DNA of 64,000 nucleotides, taken from the NCBI GenBank assembly GCA_050084515.1, contig CM114274.1:4650001-4714000 (forward strand). The letters run 5' to 3'. Source of the DNA: Blasia pusilla (taxonomy: Eukaryota; Marchantiophyta; Marchantiopsida; Blasiales). The notes under the pieces are model-generated. The model did not search any database and had not been told where the DNA came from. It saw nothing but the letters and a program-made list of their open reading frames with translations. Positions 34,616 through 46,240 of the stretch are shown here, one piece after another; position 1 is the stretch's first letter; the number at the start of each line of letters is the position of its first letter. Made by a program: the position numbers and the translations under genes.

Positions 34616-36071
34616 TTTCTAGGATGTTTAACTCATTCCATCATTAAGAACATGGTAAGAGCTTAAGTACTTATACTTCTACATCCGTTTATGCACATAT
34701 AGAGAGCTTAGTTTAGTTGAGTAGGGGGAGATATGAGAACATAATGTGAATCAAACCTTTAAAGCATTTGGTCCTATTTTGGAAGACTTCATGATCATTT
34801 TGCTACATCAACATATCATTCTTAAACTACCAAAAACTAAGTCATTAAATACTTGCTAATACAAAGGATGCTAAGTGATTGCGAGCATGTTGTTAATCTA
34901 TGGCCTAAGCTTGTGTTATTATCATCGAGTACCCAAAAAACACTCATGGCTTGCTTATAAGCTTACCACCACTAACTAATTTTCAAGTTCGGTTTCTTTC
35001 CCAAGGACTTTGTGGGGTCTCTTTGGGTATTTAGTCCGTCCACTTTGCAACTAGATATCTTCTTTTCATTGGAGATTTTTGCCATGATTTTCATGTTCTC
35101 TTCAAACCATTATCACTCTATGTAAATAATCCATGCTTTATGGCTAATAATTGAATTTAAAATTTTAATTATTAAATATGGATAAATAACGTTCTTCCAT
35201 GATTGTATACATGGAAATGATCTTAACTCAAGAAATATATGATTTCCACACAACAAAATCTATGTGGTTGATGGGCGTCTAGTAAACCTTATGTTTTTGT
35301 GCGCCTTTAATTTTCAAGCATCTCTTCTCTCGACACCTAGCCCTCTCAACTAATAACATTATTCAAAACTGATTTGAGAGTGCTAGAGGTTGGTTAAGTT
35401 ATGAGTCACGGGGTAATTACCTGTTGTTAATTTAAATTACTATGTGGATCACACGAGCATCCCCTAGTTCTTTACTATAATTGAGGGTTCTCTACGAGTG
35501 CCTAACCAAAACCTGAAAACTAGCTACAATTAATTCTCAATTGACTCAGACTCTCACGTAATGCAACTATTAAATGAGACAAAAGGGCTATTTTCTTACA
35601 CTTGCAAAATATTTTTCAGAGTGCTATACAAATTTGGCGCTACGTTGTGAGTTGTCTCCAAGTAGGTTTAGGGTATTATTCAAAAAGTTGCATAGAGAAG
35701 GTACACAACCCTCTAAAATTTTGAGTATATAGAAATCTTCAGAATTCCAATGGTCTTTAATCAATTTTGGATCCTACATGGCATCGGGCAATGCCTATTG
35801 TAAAATTATTGAAAATGCTGAAATTCATTTAGTAAGATTCCATTCAAAAGGTGAAAAACACAAAAAACTAGTAGAAAAAATATTTTCAAGACAGTAAGAA
35901 ACATCATAGCAATACATGTCTTGACTAATGATCATCAACTGGCGACTAGATGTGCAATGAAAGACATGCACCTAGTGTGCTCTCCATAACTATACCAAAT
36001 GCTCTTAATCATGGAGCACCACCTTTTGTGGCTTCTACAAGATTGAGCACATCATGCCAAAATAATGGAAT
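34616..36071. other. AT-rich intergenic stretch
   Basis: Nothing recognised. Confidence 0.4.
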
Positions 36072-36980
36072 TATCACGACCCTCATAACCAAACGAACAT
36101 AAAAAAAAGGCACCAAGCGGAACATCAGAATTCTATTGAATCCACACTACGATGATCAAGCTTTGGAGAGGTCTCTTGGAAAAGTCCAAGAGACGAAATA
36201 CGGAAAGGAGTTGTTCGTTTCATGCATTTGTGGTCGCGACCAAGAAACCTGGACCAAACGCGAACCAAGACTTGAGATGAGTTGAGTCTTGGAAGGTTGG
36301 TTGCCGAAGAGGTGAGAACCAGTTTTGGAGCATGACTAGCGTTTGGGGATTTTGATTGTGTTTTGGACCATAACGTTTAGCCCCAAGATGCGTTTGAATC
36401 AAATAAGGGTGCTTTGGAAACCTTATCCCAAGAAGCTTCCAAGCAATAAAGATCTCAGCAAACGCATATGTACATATTGTACATATGCGTCTTTCCCTAA
36501 ATTTAGGGCGAGGGCAGGGATCCCCAGAAGTACTAGTAAGGGGGAGTCTCTCCAAGGAGTCTTGGAACACAAACCCCACTTTGAGCACCAAACAGCGTCT
36601 CAAGGGCACGGGATGGAACGGGAGTTTGGCGTTGAAACTCGAAATCCAAACTTGATCCAAGAGAGTGGACTCCAACCCGCGATTCATTTTTGTGACTCGC
36701 GGTTAGGGACTCATTGGATGTCCATTGGACAGTTGGAACCTCCGGACATTGAAACAACGTTTGAGGTTCCTCAACCAACCAAAAAGTCTCTCCCAAGTCT
36801 TCAAAGACTTGCCTGTGTTGTAACCCGCGAAACTAGGAAGGTTGAGCTTGTTGAGAGGCCGAGTCGAAAACTTGGCAAGTTAGAACCGCTGATTGATCTA
36901 GACCCGACTAACATGAGTGCGTGTTTGGATGCAGATCAGCGTTGAGAGCATGTCCTAGTGAACGTACGCTTCCGCAATAA
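36072..36980 (+). mobile_element. Solo LTR, family A, copy 2
   Basis: Begins tatcacgaccctcataacc and follows family-A landmarks: gaggtctcttgga, gtcgcgaccaagaaac, ccaagatgcgtttgaa, gatccccag.agtactagta, gtcccaagtctt, ggatgcagatcag and cttccgcaata. The terminal agtaggtgca block is missing, so the 3' end is lost. The 200-codon frame 36343-36945 lies inside the repeat and is not a gene. A perfect 13-bp palindrome arm pair at 36462-36490 is unique to this copy. Confidence 0.7.
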
Positions 36981-37499
36981 CAAATATTAACCATGGTTGT
37001 CTATAGTCCATATTTAACCACAAATATTAGTCCGATTTGGTCATTTTGATAATTTTACCTAATGGAAATATTCAATTGTTATTAAGAATTTCCAAACCAC
37101 ATCCCTTTATACCAATATGAAATAAACATCCCAATCTACAAAATTCCAGTTTCGTTTCCTTCTACTATATCATGCATCATCGATGATTATTGTGTCTTGA
37201 TGTTTGCCAAATCCTACAAAATTTCAAGAAAAATAACGTTCAATACCTATTGGGAAACTAAAAAGGTGAAAAAAATGGGATGTCATGATATAAAGGGAAT
37301 GGATATTCACAAGAGAATTTTTGAATGACTTTGAATAATTGGTATATATCCTTTCATATTACGCAAGATTGCCAAAGATTTGTTGCATGCTATTGATCCA
37401 CCAAATGCTCTTTGGTAGGGTCAATACCTTTTGACTCTTACCTATACAATACCCTATCCTATGATCAGATATCATAGCTCCTTACTATAGGTTAGGTCA

Positions 37500-37775
37500 T
37501 AGTCCATTTCTCTTATTGTCATGGTTGCACAAAAATGGACAAGTCTATCTCTAAAACAGACAAGTTTGCACATGCCCACGCACATGGATTGAAAAATGTG
37601 GGGCCCACACTTATAGCTCATGGTGGAAGACAAGGGAAGGATGGGTAGGGAAATAAGGAGGGAAGGAGTGGAGGTGGAAGGAGGACAACAAAGAAAATAT
37701 AAATCACGAACGCAATTAGGGGGATGAGAAAGGAGGGGGAGATGGGGCCCATGTGGAGATGTCCGCGGACACACA
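37500..37775 (+). repeat. Dispersed repeat B, copy 1
   Basis: Shares with 56018-56330 the ordered words catggttgca, ggacaagt, gacaagttt..acatg.ccacg, atggattg, cttatag.tcatggtggaag, aataaggagg and gatg/gagcccag. Both copies have the same orientation. The minus-strand 122-codon frame through it is not a gene. Confidence 0.65.
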
Positions 37776-38333
37776 ATTTTTCCACATGCAATCTTGCTTG
37801 TTATATCATGCCCCCATAATTTGAAGCAATCTAAGTGCACTTATGAGCCACAATTGTCACATGATCTCAACTTTCCAAGTAAAAATGAGTAATCATCCTC
37901 TACATGTAGTTGGAAAATAATCCTTAGTTCTTTCAAATTAATTTGTCTCCCATATCTAATCCCTTCATATTCTACCACTAACCAGCCCTTTCCTTATCCT
38001 ATTGCTTTTCCTAAAATCCCATAGCCTAACCCAAACCCCAATATTCCATTCCTCCTTCCCAAGACGCCTCAATTCCCTCCTTGTGCTCCTACATGTACTT
38101 ATGACATTTTCCCACCACTGTTTCCCTTAATCTCTTCACCTCATCCTACCACTAACACGCCGCCCGAACCCAATCTCATTTGACTCCCTTCTCCACCAAT
38201 ATGAATATCTTTCTTCGAACCACATCCCCTCCAAATCCTAAAGAGGATAGAAGGGATAGGAACCATCATATATGGGGGGTGGGGTAGGATGGGTGTATCC
38301 CTGTGCGGTTGTTGTGTTGCTTCCTATTCATAT

Positions 38334-38751
38334 TGTGACATCTTTTAGGATCGATCGACAAGTTTATGGTAGAGTGTCTTCAAGAATATTGGAGGACAAC
38401 CTCAAGAGGTTGAGGATGACCTCTTGAGATTTCACGTAACATGAGATAGCAGTATTCCCCTTTGTTTTGGCTCATTTGGAGCTATATAGAGAAAATTACT
38501 ATTTCAAGTAAGTTGTCGTTATGAATAGAGTCGACTCTCCACTTTAGAAAGTGGCCCTTGAACTCCTACAGAAAATCAAGAGCCAAGGAGGTGACTTGCC
38601 AGCATAGGTTGCCATGGAGAGAGCTTGGGAGAGGGAAGACGCTATACCCACGGAGAGAGAGGTTTGGAGCTCATTCTCTCTTTGTTGAACCTCTTGGCAT
38701 GGGGTGGTGGAGCTATAGTTCTCCTTGCCTTGTGAGTAACTCAAGCCTCTC

Positions 38752-38822
<71 letters not shown>

Positions 38823-38850
38823 TGCAAATTGTAAAAGATATTGATTTAAA
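38334..38850 (+). mobile_element. Solo LTR, family E (same family as the methyltransferase-bearing Ty3 element)
   Basis: From tgtgacatc at 38334 it follows the LTRs at 45.345 and 49.887 kb through ttttaggatcgatcga, ggttgaggatgacc, ttcccctt.gttt.ggctca, actttccacttt, gtcaagagccaaggagg, gcataggtt, gagagagcttgggag, ctctttgttgaacctcttgg and caagcctctcat. It then passes into a (GA)n run (38754-38816), which replaces the LTR segment carrying gagagagagtgcacac. Homology continues weakly to about 38850 (aaagaga.aatgag). No element body follows. Confidence 0.75.
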
Positions 38851-39889
38851 AAGAGAAAATGAGACTTTGAGCTCTCTAGTACGGATCTCGGTGGTATCTC
38901 ACAATGTTTGCACGTTAAGGACCATGCGGCCTATTTAGCGGCTCACAAGAGTGCTCATGGGAGCAAGGGCCCTTTATTTGAGTGTTTGCGCAAATTTTTG
39001 TACAGGAGAGTGGAGTGGGGAATCGTTGCCCGATTATTTAGGGCAGGGTTCTCCATATTTGTGTCTTATCAATATCAAGTAGCTAATTGAATTTGTTTCC
39101 ATTCGTTTGCAATTTTTTGTGGAAGAAATAAGCGCAGAAGCACTTCCAAAGTTTTGTTAGTAGTTAAGGCCGAAGGTTGCACGATAAGCGCGGCCTATTT
39201 TAGATGAAAGGTTGGATGAAGGAGCTATTTTGATGACGTTGTGGATCAGGAAGTCATGCACGCTCTCAAAAAAATGTTGTGCAATTTTGACATTGCAGCT
39301 CAAATTTGTGGTTATTCTCATGGAGCTGCCATAGCCAACGCGTGAAGGTAAAAATTTCAAAATCTTGTAATTCCCTTTGGTGGGATTAGAAAATAAAATA
39401 AAATTTTATTTTAATGCATACGACAAGGAAAAAAATAGTTTGAGGGTGAAATCAAGTGAAAACTTTATTTACTGGATGTTGACCCAAGATTTGTGGGACT
39501 TAGCGGAGTATGAACCAAGTTTGAGATAATTTTAATGACTTGACCCTTTTTCTAAGGGATAAGTGGAGGGAAAAAAAAGAAGCAAAAGACATTGCATTTT
39601 GCATAAGGTTCAAATAGAGCTATCTTTACCTATGTGTGACATAAGATAATTAGCATTGATCTTCACCAACCATTTATCGTTAAACCACCGTCGTCTATTC
39701 GATGATCGTAAACTACCGCTCATTGCTACTCATGTGTCATTGACCAATGGGGTCGAGTTTCGAGGTATGGCATGCCATGAATAGTGATTGGTAGCCATTT
39801 GACAATGATTGAGTATTGCGTTGTGATGCACATAGTCGCAATGCGCTACCAATTGTCGCTCGTAAGTCGTGACCGCACCGAATGGTTTG
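38851..39889. other. Intergenic, nothing recognised
   Basis: May contain leader sequence of the family-E element just after the LTR (gatctcggtggtatctcac at about 38883 resembles a methionine-tRNA primer site), but no coding remnant follows. Confidence 0.3.
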
Positions 39890-40874
39890 TGTCGTGACCC
39901 TCCTAACCAAACGAACGCCAAGCGCAACATCAGAACTTTAGCAGGCTTAGGCTAGGATGGCTTCACTTGAGAGGGGTCTCTTGGAAGAGTGCAAGAGATG
40001 AAACACGTTAAGTTTTTGCATTTCATGAATTTCTAGTCGCGACCAAGAAACTTGCATAAAACCTGAACCAAGACTTGAGAAGAGTCGAGTCTAGGAAGGT
40101 TGGTTTCCAAAGAGGTGAGAAGTGGATTTGGAATGCGACTAGCATTTGGGTTTTGATTTTGTTTCAAACCATAAATTTTAGTCCCAAGATGCATAAGGAA
40201 CTAATAAGGTGGCGTTGGAAAGCTTATGAAAATCCAATTCCAACGCATCAAATATCTCAGCAAATGCACTAGCAAAGGATTGAGAAACTTCCCAAAATGA
40301 ACTATATCGGGAGTTGGATTAAGGGCCAAAAAGAGGGGCCCGATTTTCTTTTCCCCAACATTAAGGGGGAGGGCCGAGATCCCCAGGAGTACTAGTAAAG
40401 GGGAGTATCTTCAAGGATGCTTGGGACCCAAATCCCACTTTGGGGTGCCATAGGGCGGCTCAAGGGCATAGAATGGAACAGGAGTTTGGTGTTGGGACTT
40501 GGAACCCAAACCTAGTCCAAGGGAGTGGATTTCTAAAGCCACACTTGGATTCCAATGTGCGACTCATTTTAGTGAGTCTTGATTAGGGAGTCATTCGAGG
40601 TCCATTGGACAGTTGGGACCGCAAGGCGTGTAAACATCGTTTGAGGTCTCTGGACTAACGAGAAAGTTTGTCCCAAGTCTTGAGAGACTTTCTAGTGTTG
40701 TAAAGCAAGCAACTAGGAAGGTTAAGCTTGATGAGAGGATGAGTTGAGAGCTCAATTAGTTAGAGCGATGATTGGCCTAGATCCAACTAATGTAACAAGC
40801 CCAAAGCGTGTCCTATTAAATGCACACTTCCGCAACACTAAAGATTGACATTCAAGGAGAGTAGGTGCAATACA
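39890..40874 (+). mobile_element. Solo LTR, family A, copy 3
   Basis: Begins TGTCGTGACCCTCCTAACC and ends gtgcaataca, thus TG...CA, 985 bp. Landmarks as in copies 1 and 2 include gaggggtctcttgga, cgcgaccaagaaact, ccaagatgcata, gatccccaggagtactagta and cttccgcaaca. Flanking pentamers gtttg/gtctc agree only partly. No internal region flanks it. Confidence 0.7.
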
Positions 40875-43800
40875 GTCTCGATTGCGGAGCCACACCACTA
40901 TTGAGGAGAAAAGCGTATATTGCCGATAAAGGAAGGGAGGTCGTTGATTGTCGCATCATCGATTTTCATCATCAAGTGCCGTGCCGTCAATTCCGCATCA
41001 TACAGTTATACCCGCATTGCATATTAAGGAGGTTAATTTGAGTATCATCAACATCGAGGGAGTACAACTTGCTGTCTAGATAAGTTAATTTTTACGATTG
41101 AGTTGGGTCAAGGTTTGCAAATGCATAATTTCATGTGAAGCATAATTCCCTTCACCACATCAAGATGAGATTTTTGAGGTGCTTCCATAAACAAACTCCC
41201 TAAGTAATTCTGCAACTCAAGCCTAGATTTATACTAATACGATAAAGCAAACTTCCAATCATGTTTATGTTGGAACTCAAAATCAATTCTCTTCCATCCA
41301 CTCTCAACTCCTTACTCTAATCTAATGGTGTATATATTTTTCTTAAAGCCATCATAGTGTATTTTAAGAGCATATAAAGAGCATTTTATCATTCTAACAA
41401 TCACCAGATCTCACCAAGTTTCATAAACTCAACACGAAAGAAATAGTGGAGCTCTCCAAAATCCTTCATATCATAATATACGAACAATTTTTGCTCCTAT
41501 TGCTACGCCATATATTCACTACTCTCAATAATCAAGAGATCATCTATATGGTTGCTAGTTGGGTTTTTGTTGAAAGATAGACGCCTTTAACATGTGACGT
41601 GGTCTTTAACTAGTATGACTAAGTTAAAAAGGAACCCTTCCAAAACATGGATTCATGTATTTATTTGAACAGTCAAGAACCTCTCTTGAACATCCAGAGA
41701 AGTTATAGGTAGGTAATTTCTATTCGTTTTTACTTGTATTATCCCCCTTAATAGACACACAAAAGGATCGGTAATTTTGTACGATGCACATCATGTATCA
41801 TACAGACACACTTTGATGTCACTAATCAAACACTTGTAGCAAAAGACTTACGCATTCAACCATAAAGTCCAAACACATAGGGGATTAGCTATCAAAATAC
41901 CTCCATATATTATCTCTTTGCAAAATAGGCCCTCATATTGAGAGTCTCGGAAAACTCACAAGGCAAGGACCACCATAGTTCAATTGTCTCATGCAAGAAG
42001 GTTCAACAAATAGAGAATGATCGCCAAGCTCTTTCTTCCCTTAAGGTATGCTCTCTTTCTCCATGAGCCCTCTCTGTAGTGGCATGCGCAAAAAGATCAT
42101 TGAACCTTAACCTAAAATAAAGCTTGAGGGATACTTTTAGTACATAGAAAATCAGATCTCCAACAATAGGAAACTTGACCAAAATAGTAAGTTTCTGAAT
42201 AAGGCTCTAAACAAGCCCAAACCAAAGGAAAACATCCAATTGCAAGCTTCATATCCTTTTGCATGTCAATATTGACCTTATGAACTCTACCGTCGGTCTC
42301 CCACAAAGCACCATTTTTATACTCTTTGTTATGTTTCAAAAAAGTGATACGTAACTTTCACTTATCAAGGAAAATATTGCAATTGATAATAAGTTTCCTA
42401 CATGATAGAATAAACAAATGTTTCCCTTGCTTTCATCAGCAAAGACAATGAAGATACATCTCTAGATCTTCAATTAACAATCTTGTGTTGAGTAGCTACG
42501 TTTTAGATCCCGACTCTAGCGGGGATTTGGGAATGTAGATAATGATCATAAGTCAAAAGAAAATCAACCTATTGAAATCACTAAGGCAAGACCAAGACTT
42601 GGAAGGCATCAAGTCATGAGATGAGTCTTCTCACCAAAAATAAGGGCAGATTGATCCACCAAATTAAGGTTGAAATAAGTAAGAAACCATCATACTAACC
42701 CTTGAGACCAAACAAAAGAAAACGAGGCCGCAAGCTAAGACAAGTCAAGATGTACGCAAGCCTTGAGACAAGTCTTGGGAGGAAAAGTGTTAAAAAACTC
42801 TTGCAAACTAAGGGAAGGCAAAGATGGACAAGCAAGCCTTAAGGTAAGTTGTAAGTTGATGACAAGTTGCTTAGGAATTAGGATAAGTCAAGATGGGTGA
42901 TGATGCCCATGGGACTAGTCAAGAAACACAAATATTGGCAAGATCAAGTGTGAGATGCTAAGGCATGAGTTGACATGGGTGGTTAGTCGCTCCATACTTT
43001 CTATTCTTCTATAATACTAAAATTCTGTTGGAAGATAAGGCTGACTCATGCCTTTGCATCTAGAATTCACCTTATCTTCCATTATTCATGGAGTTTGTTT
43101 GAGGACTTCAAATCAATAGATGATTTGAAGATTTTTTTAGACTAGGGGATCTTTCCTACTAAAATGTTGTACTAGCTTTCAAACACATGGTGCCATTTGT
43201 GTTTTTTACAACACCAACCATAATTTCCTTAAATTGGATAGTAATATACTAAGAAAAAAATCCATGCACGTGAAAGGCATCTCCACTGACATGAAGCTAA
43301 TAAGTTACATCAAATTGCTAAGGGGATTTCTAATGAGCATTTTGGAAAAACAACACAATGTTCCTCCATCATGCATATGCTTTTAAAGAAACGAGCCCAT
43401 CCTCCATATTGACTTTCAGAATTTGAGAAAACACTTTGAATAAGGAGGATGAGGTTACACTAGGGTAGGGAGCAAATTGCACATGAACAAATTCCATTAA
43501 GGCTTGGGTTTGCGTGGCCCATGTGGCTTGCAACATAGACCTAGACTCGGCCATCCCATCAACCCATCGCCCGTTCTTGCCACATGTTTTCTAGCCCGCG
43601 TCGATCCCGCACCTAGCCCACATTGGCTAGGCACCGACCTCTAGCCTACATACCGCATACTTGTTCGGTTCCTTCCCCACACCCTTAATCCAAGGCTACA
43701 TCTTGAGCCCCCGCGGGAGATTTGGGTACCCAAAACTAGGGCGTATCCGTTCGGCATGTACAAATGTGTTTGTTCCATGAATAGACAAGTGTATTTTCAT

Positions 43801-44479
43801 GCAAGATTAGTAGAGAGGTAGCGGAGAAAAAAAATCTTTAAAAGTATTTTTCAAAATGAAGGGACGGGAATTAAAGGATTTGTGTTCTTTCTTATTGAGG
43901 AAAAGGAAGGTCAACAATTTTCTCTATAAAAGTAATTTTTTTCTTCATTTTGGAAATATTTCTTCTTGTTTTGGAAAAGAGCTTTTTGGTAAAGTAGTTA
44001 TTAGAGATTTGAAAAACAATTGGTTATCCATAAATCATATCTTTTTTTTCGTAACACTAGTAGATATTTATATAAAATGGGAAGGTAGGGATAAGTGCTT
44101 TTTGTGGCTTTCCAAATGATGTAGGGAAGTGTTTTGTGAAGAGAAGGTTCTAAGAGGAAGTATGAAGGAGGAAAATTAGTTGATTTTCTTTTCAAAAAAA
44201 TGAGTGAGGTCGTGTGCATGAGTAGCAACACGACCTAAGTGGATGTGTGCATGCGATGGTTGTGTATGTTTCTCTTTTACAAGATTGGTGTATGGCCCAT
44301 TTGACGTCCTTGAATGTCCTTGATCGTTAGTGTTCATTGAGAGTGATACGGATTGCAGAAGGACAACAAATGGTGAGACAAGCATGTACACAATCTCCGG
44401 ATCTTCATACCAAAAATGTGTCTTAGTTTTGACGCGGAGGTTACTTATTTGGGGTTTGAGGGACCGAATCACCAGCAAG
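40875..44479. other. AT-rich intergenic stretch
   Basis: No gene, RNA or element recognised. Open frames of 60-90 codons occur at chance levels. Confidence 0.4.
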
Positions 44480-44590
44480 GAGAAGATTATTTATGGATGT
44501 GATATGTGTTATGTTGGTGTATATGATAACAATATATATTGTATACTGATGTGTATGCGTACATGCAACAACATAAAATCGAGAGGAATA
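44480..44590 (+). repeat. Dispersed repeat D, copy 3
   Basis: Contains tgttatgttggtgtatatg, aacaatatatattgta and gatgtgtatgcgtacatgc, alignable with the copy just beyond the 3' LTR at 50.38 kb. It lies about 0.75 kb upstream of the 5' LTR. Confidence 0.45.
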
Positions 44591-45344
44591 AAAGGAGATA
44601 GGGGGGACCCATCGGTAGTAGAAGAAGGGGCATCCAAAATTTAGGATGAAAACTAGGTTTCTATACTTGTTGTACAACACAAAACTAGTAACCTCCTTTA
44701 GTACTTGATTTAGAGTTACGATGTAAAGTCATAACTCTATAGAAGATGTCCATCTTCCATAAAATCCATGAAAATAAAATGTTTATAAATATTAGAAATA
44801 TTCCAAACTATCATGCACAAATGTTACAATGCCCTTCTTCCTTTCGTGCAAATACGCAACAAATAGATCTACATGGAACTACCATAAGCACATGGAAACA
44901 TATTTCGTCCATACCATGAGACCTATAGGTTGCAATTATTGAGAGTCAAATAGATAAGTTTTACTAGTCAAAATACTCCTACAATGCACTAAAACCTTGC
45001 TTTTTTTCTAATGTGAATATTTTTTGGATTCCAAACCCTTACTAAACACCTTTCCCTAGTCCATGTAATATCATGGCCTTTATAGCAACCTCATTAATAA
45101 ACATCCTAGTCCTCACTAAAACAACAACACTAATCCATTTCTTAGGCTAGTACCAAAGAAATCTTCCCCTTTATGACATCTTCCCCTCCTTCCAAAATTT
45201 AAATGTGACCTCTTTCCATCACTCAAATTTTAGACTTGCTGATATTTGAAAGCTTGCACTTCAAAATAAGAGATGCAAAATTTTTTTTTTATCAATCGGT
45301 TATTTTGTTATGTCCTTTACATGTAGGATTTATTTTTTCTGTAC

Positions 45345-45845
45345 CGTCACAACTATTTAGGATAGATCGAAGAGATCTGATAGAGAACCTTCTCAAGTAG
45401 AGCAGGACATGCTCAGGAGGTCGAGGATAACGTGCTGAGGTCCTAGGAGACTTGAGAGAGTAGGTTTCCCCTTCGTTTCGGCTCATTTGGAGCCATATAT
45501 AAAACTTACTATTTTGGGTAAGTTTCTAGATTTGACTTTCCACTTTGGGAAGTGGCCTTTGATCCGCTACAACAGGTCAAGAGCCAAGGACGTGACCTAT
45601 CAGCATAGGTTATCGAGGAGAAAACTTCGGAGAGAGAAGGGGCTATACCTCAAGGAGAGAGAGCTTGAGAGCTCATTCTTTCTTTGTTGAACTTTTGGCA
45701 TGAGGTGGCGGAGCTATGGTCTTGCTTGCCTTGTGTGTGTAATCCAAGCCTCTCATTAGGAGCGTGGGTTTGGTTTGACATGAGAGAGAGTGCACACATT
45801 TGAGAGCTATGGTGTTGAGAGAAATTGGATCTACTTGATTTTACA
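45345..45845 (+). repeat. 5' LTR, family E
   Basis: Starts about cgtcacaactatttagg and ends about ttgattttaca. Aligned without large gaps to 49887-50329 from ggtcgaggat onward, sharing ttcggctcatttggagc, attttgggtaagtttc, gtcaagagccaagga, gagagagcttgagagctca, ggtttggtttgacatgag and agctatggtgttgagag. Exact termini are uncertain. Confidence 0.8.
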
Positions 45846-46240
45846 AAGAGAGAATGAGAGAATTTGAGTGAGTGGGAGAGCTTTGTGGGGGAGCTCGATG
45901 GTTGTTTGATATGTGTTGCAAGTTGACATTAGTAGCATTTAGTAGTGCCATCACTTGGCCTTGTGATTTGATTGAGGGACATGTCCATGGAGAGGATACT
46001 CTCGATCCTGACATTTGTATGGAGAGGGGTGTCATGGTAGCCCCATCAGTCCGTGGAGGAGAGGTGCCGCTTTGGGGCTCGACTGAGGAGCTTGGACGCT
46101 TAGCCAGTGAGCATGTGCAAACTGCGTGGAGTGAGAAGTTTGCATTAGAGTGTGATGGGTGAGAGGAACCCCACGTAGCCGAGAGTGTTGCTATGACCCC
46201 TTTAGACACCATCCCAATTGTGTGGTGCATCCCAGAGGAG

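Noticed and set aside
36343-36945. Plus-strand open frame of 200 codons
   Set aside because: It lies wholly within LTR family A copy 2; the other two copies do not keep the frame.
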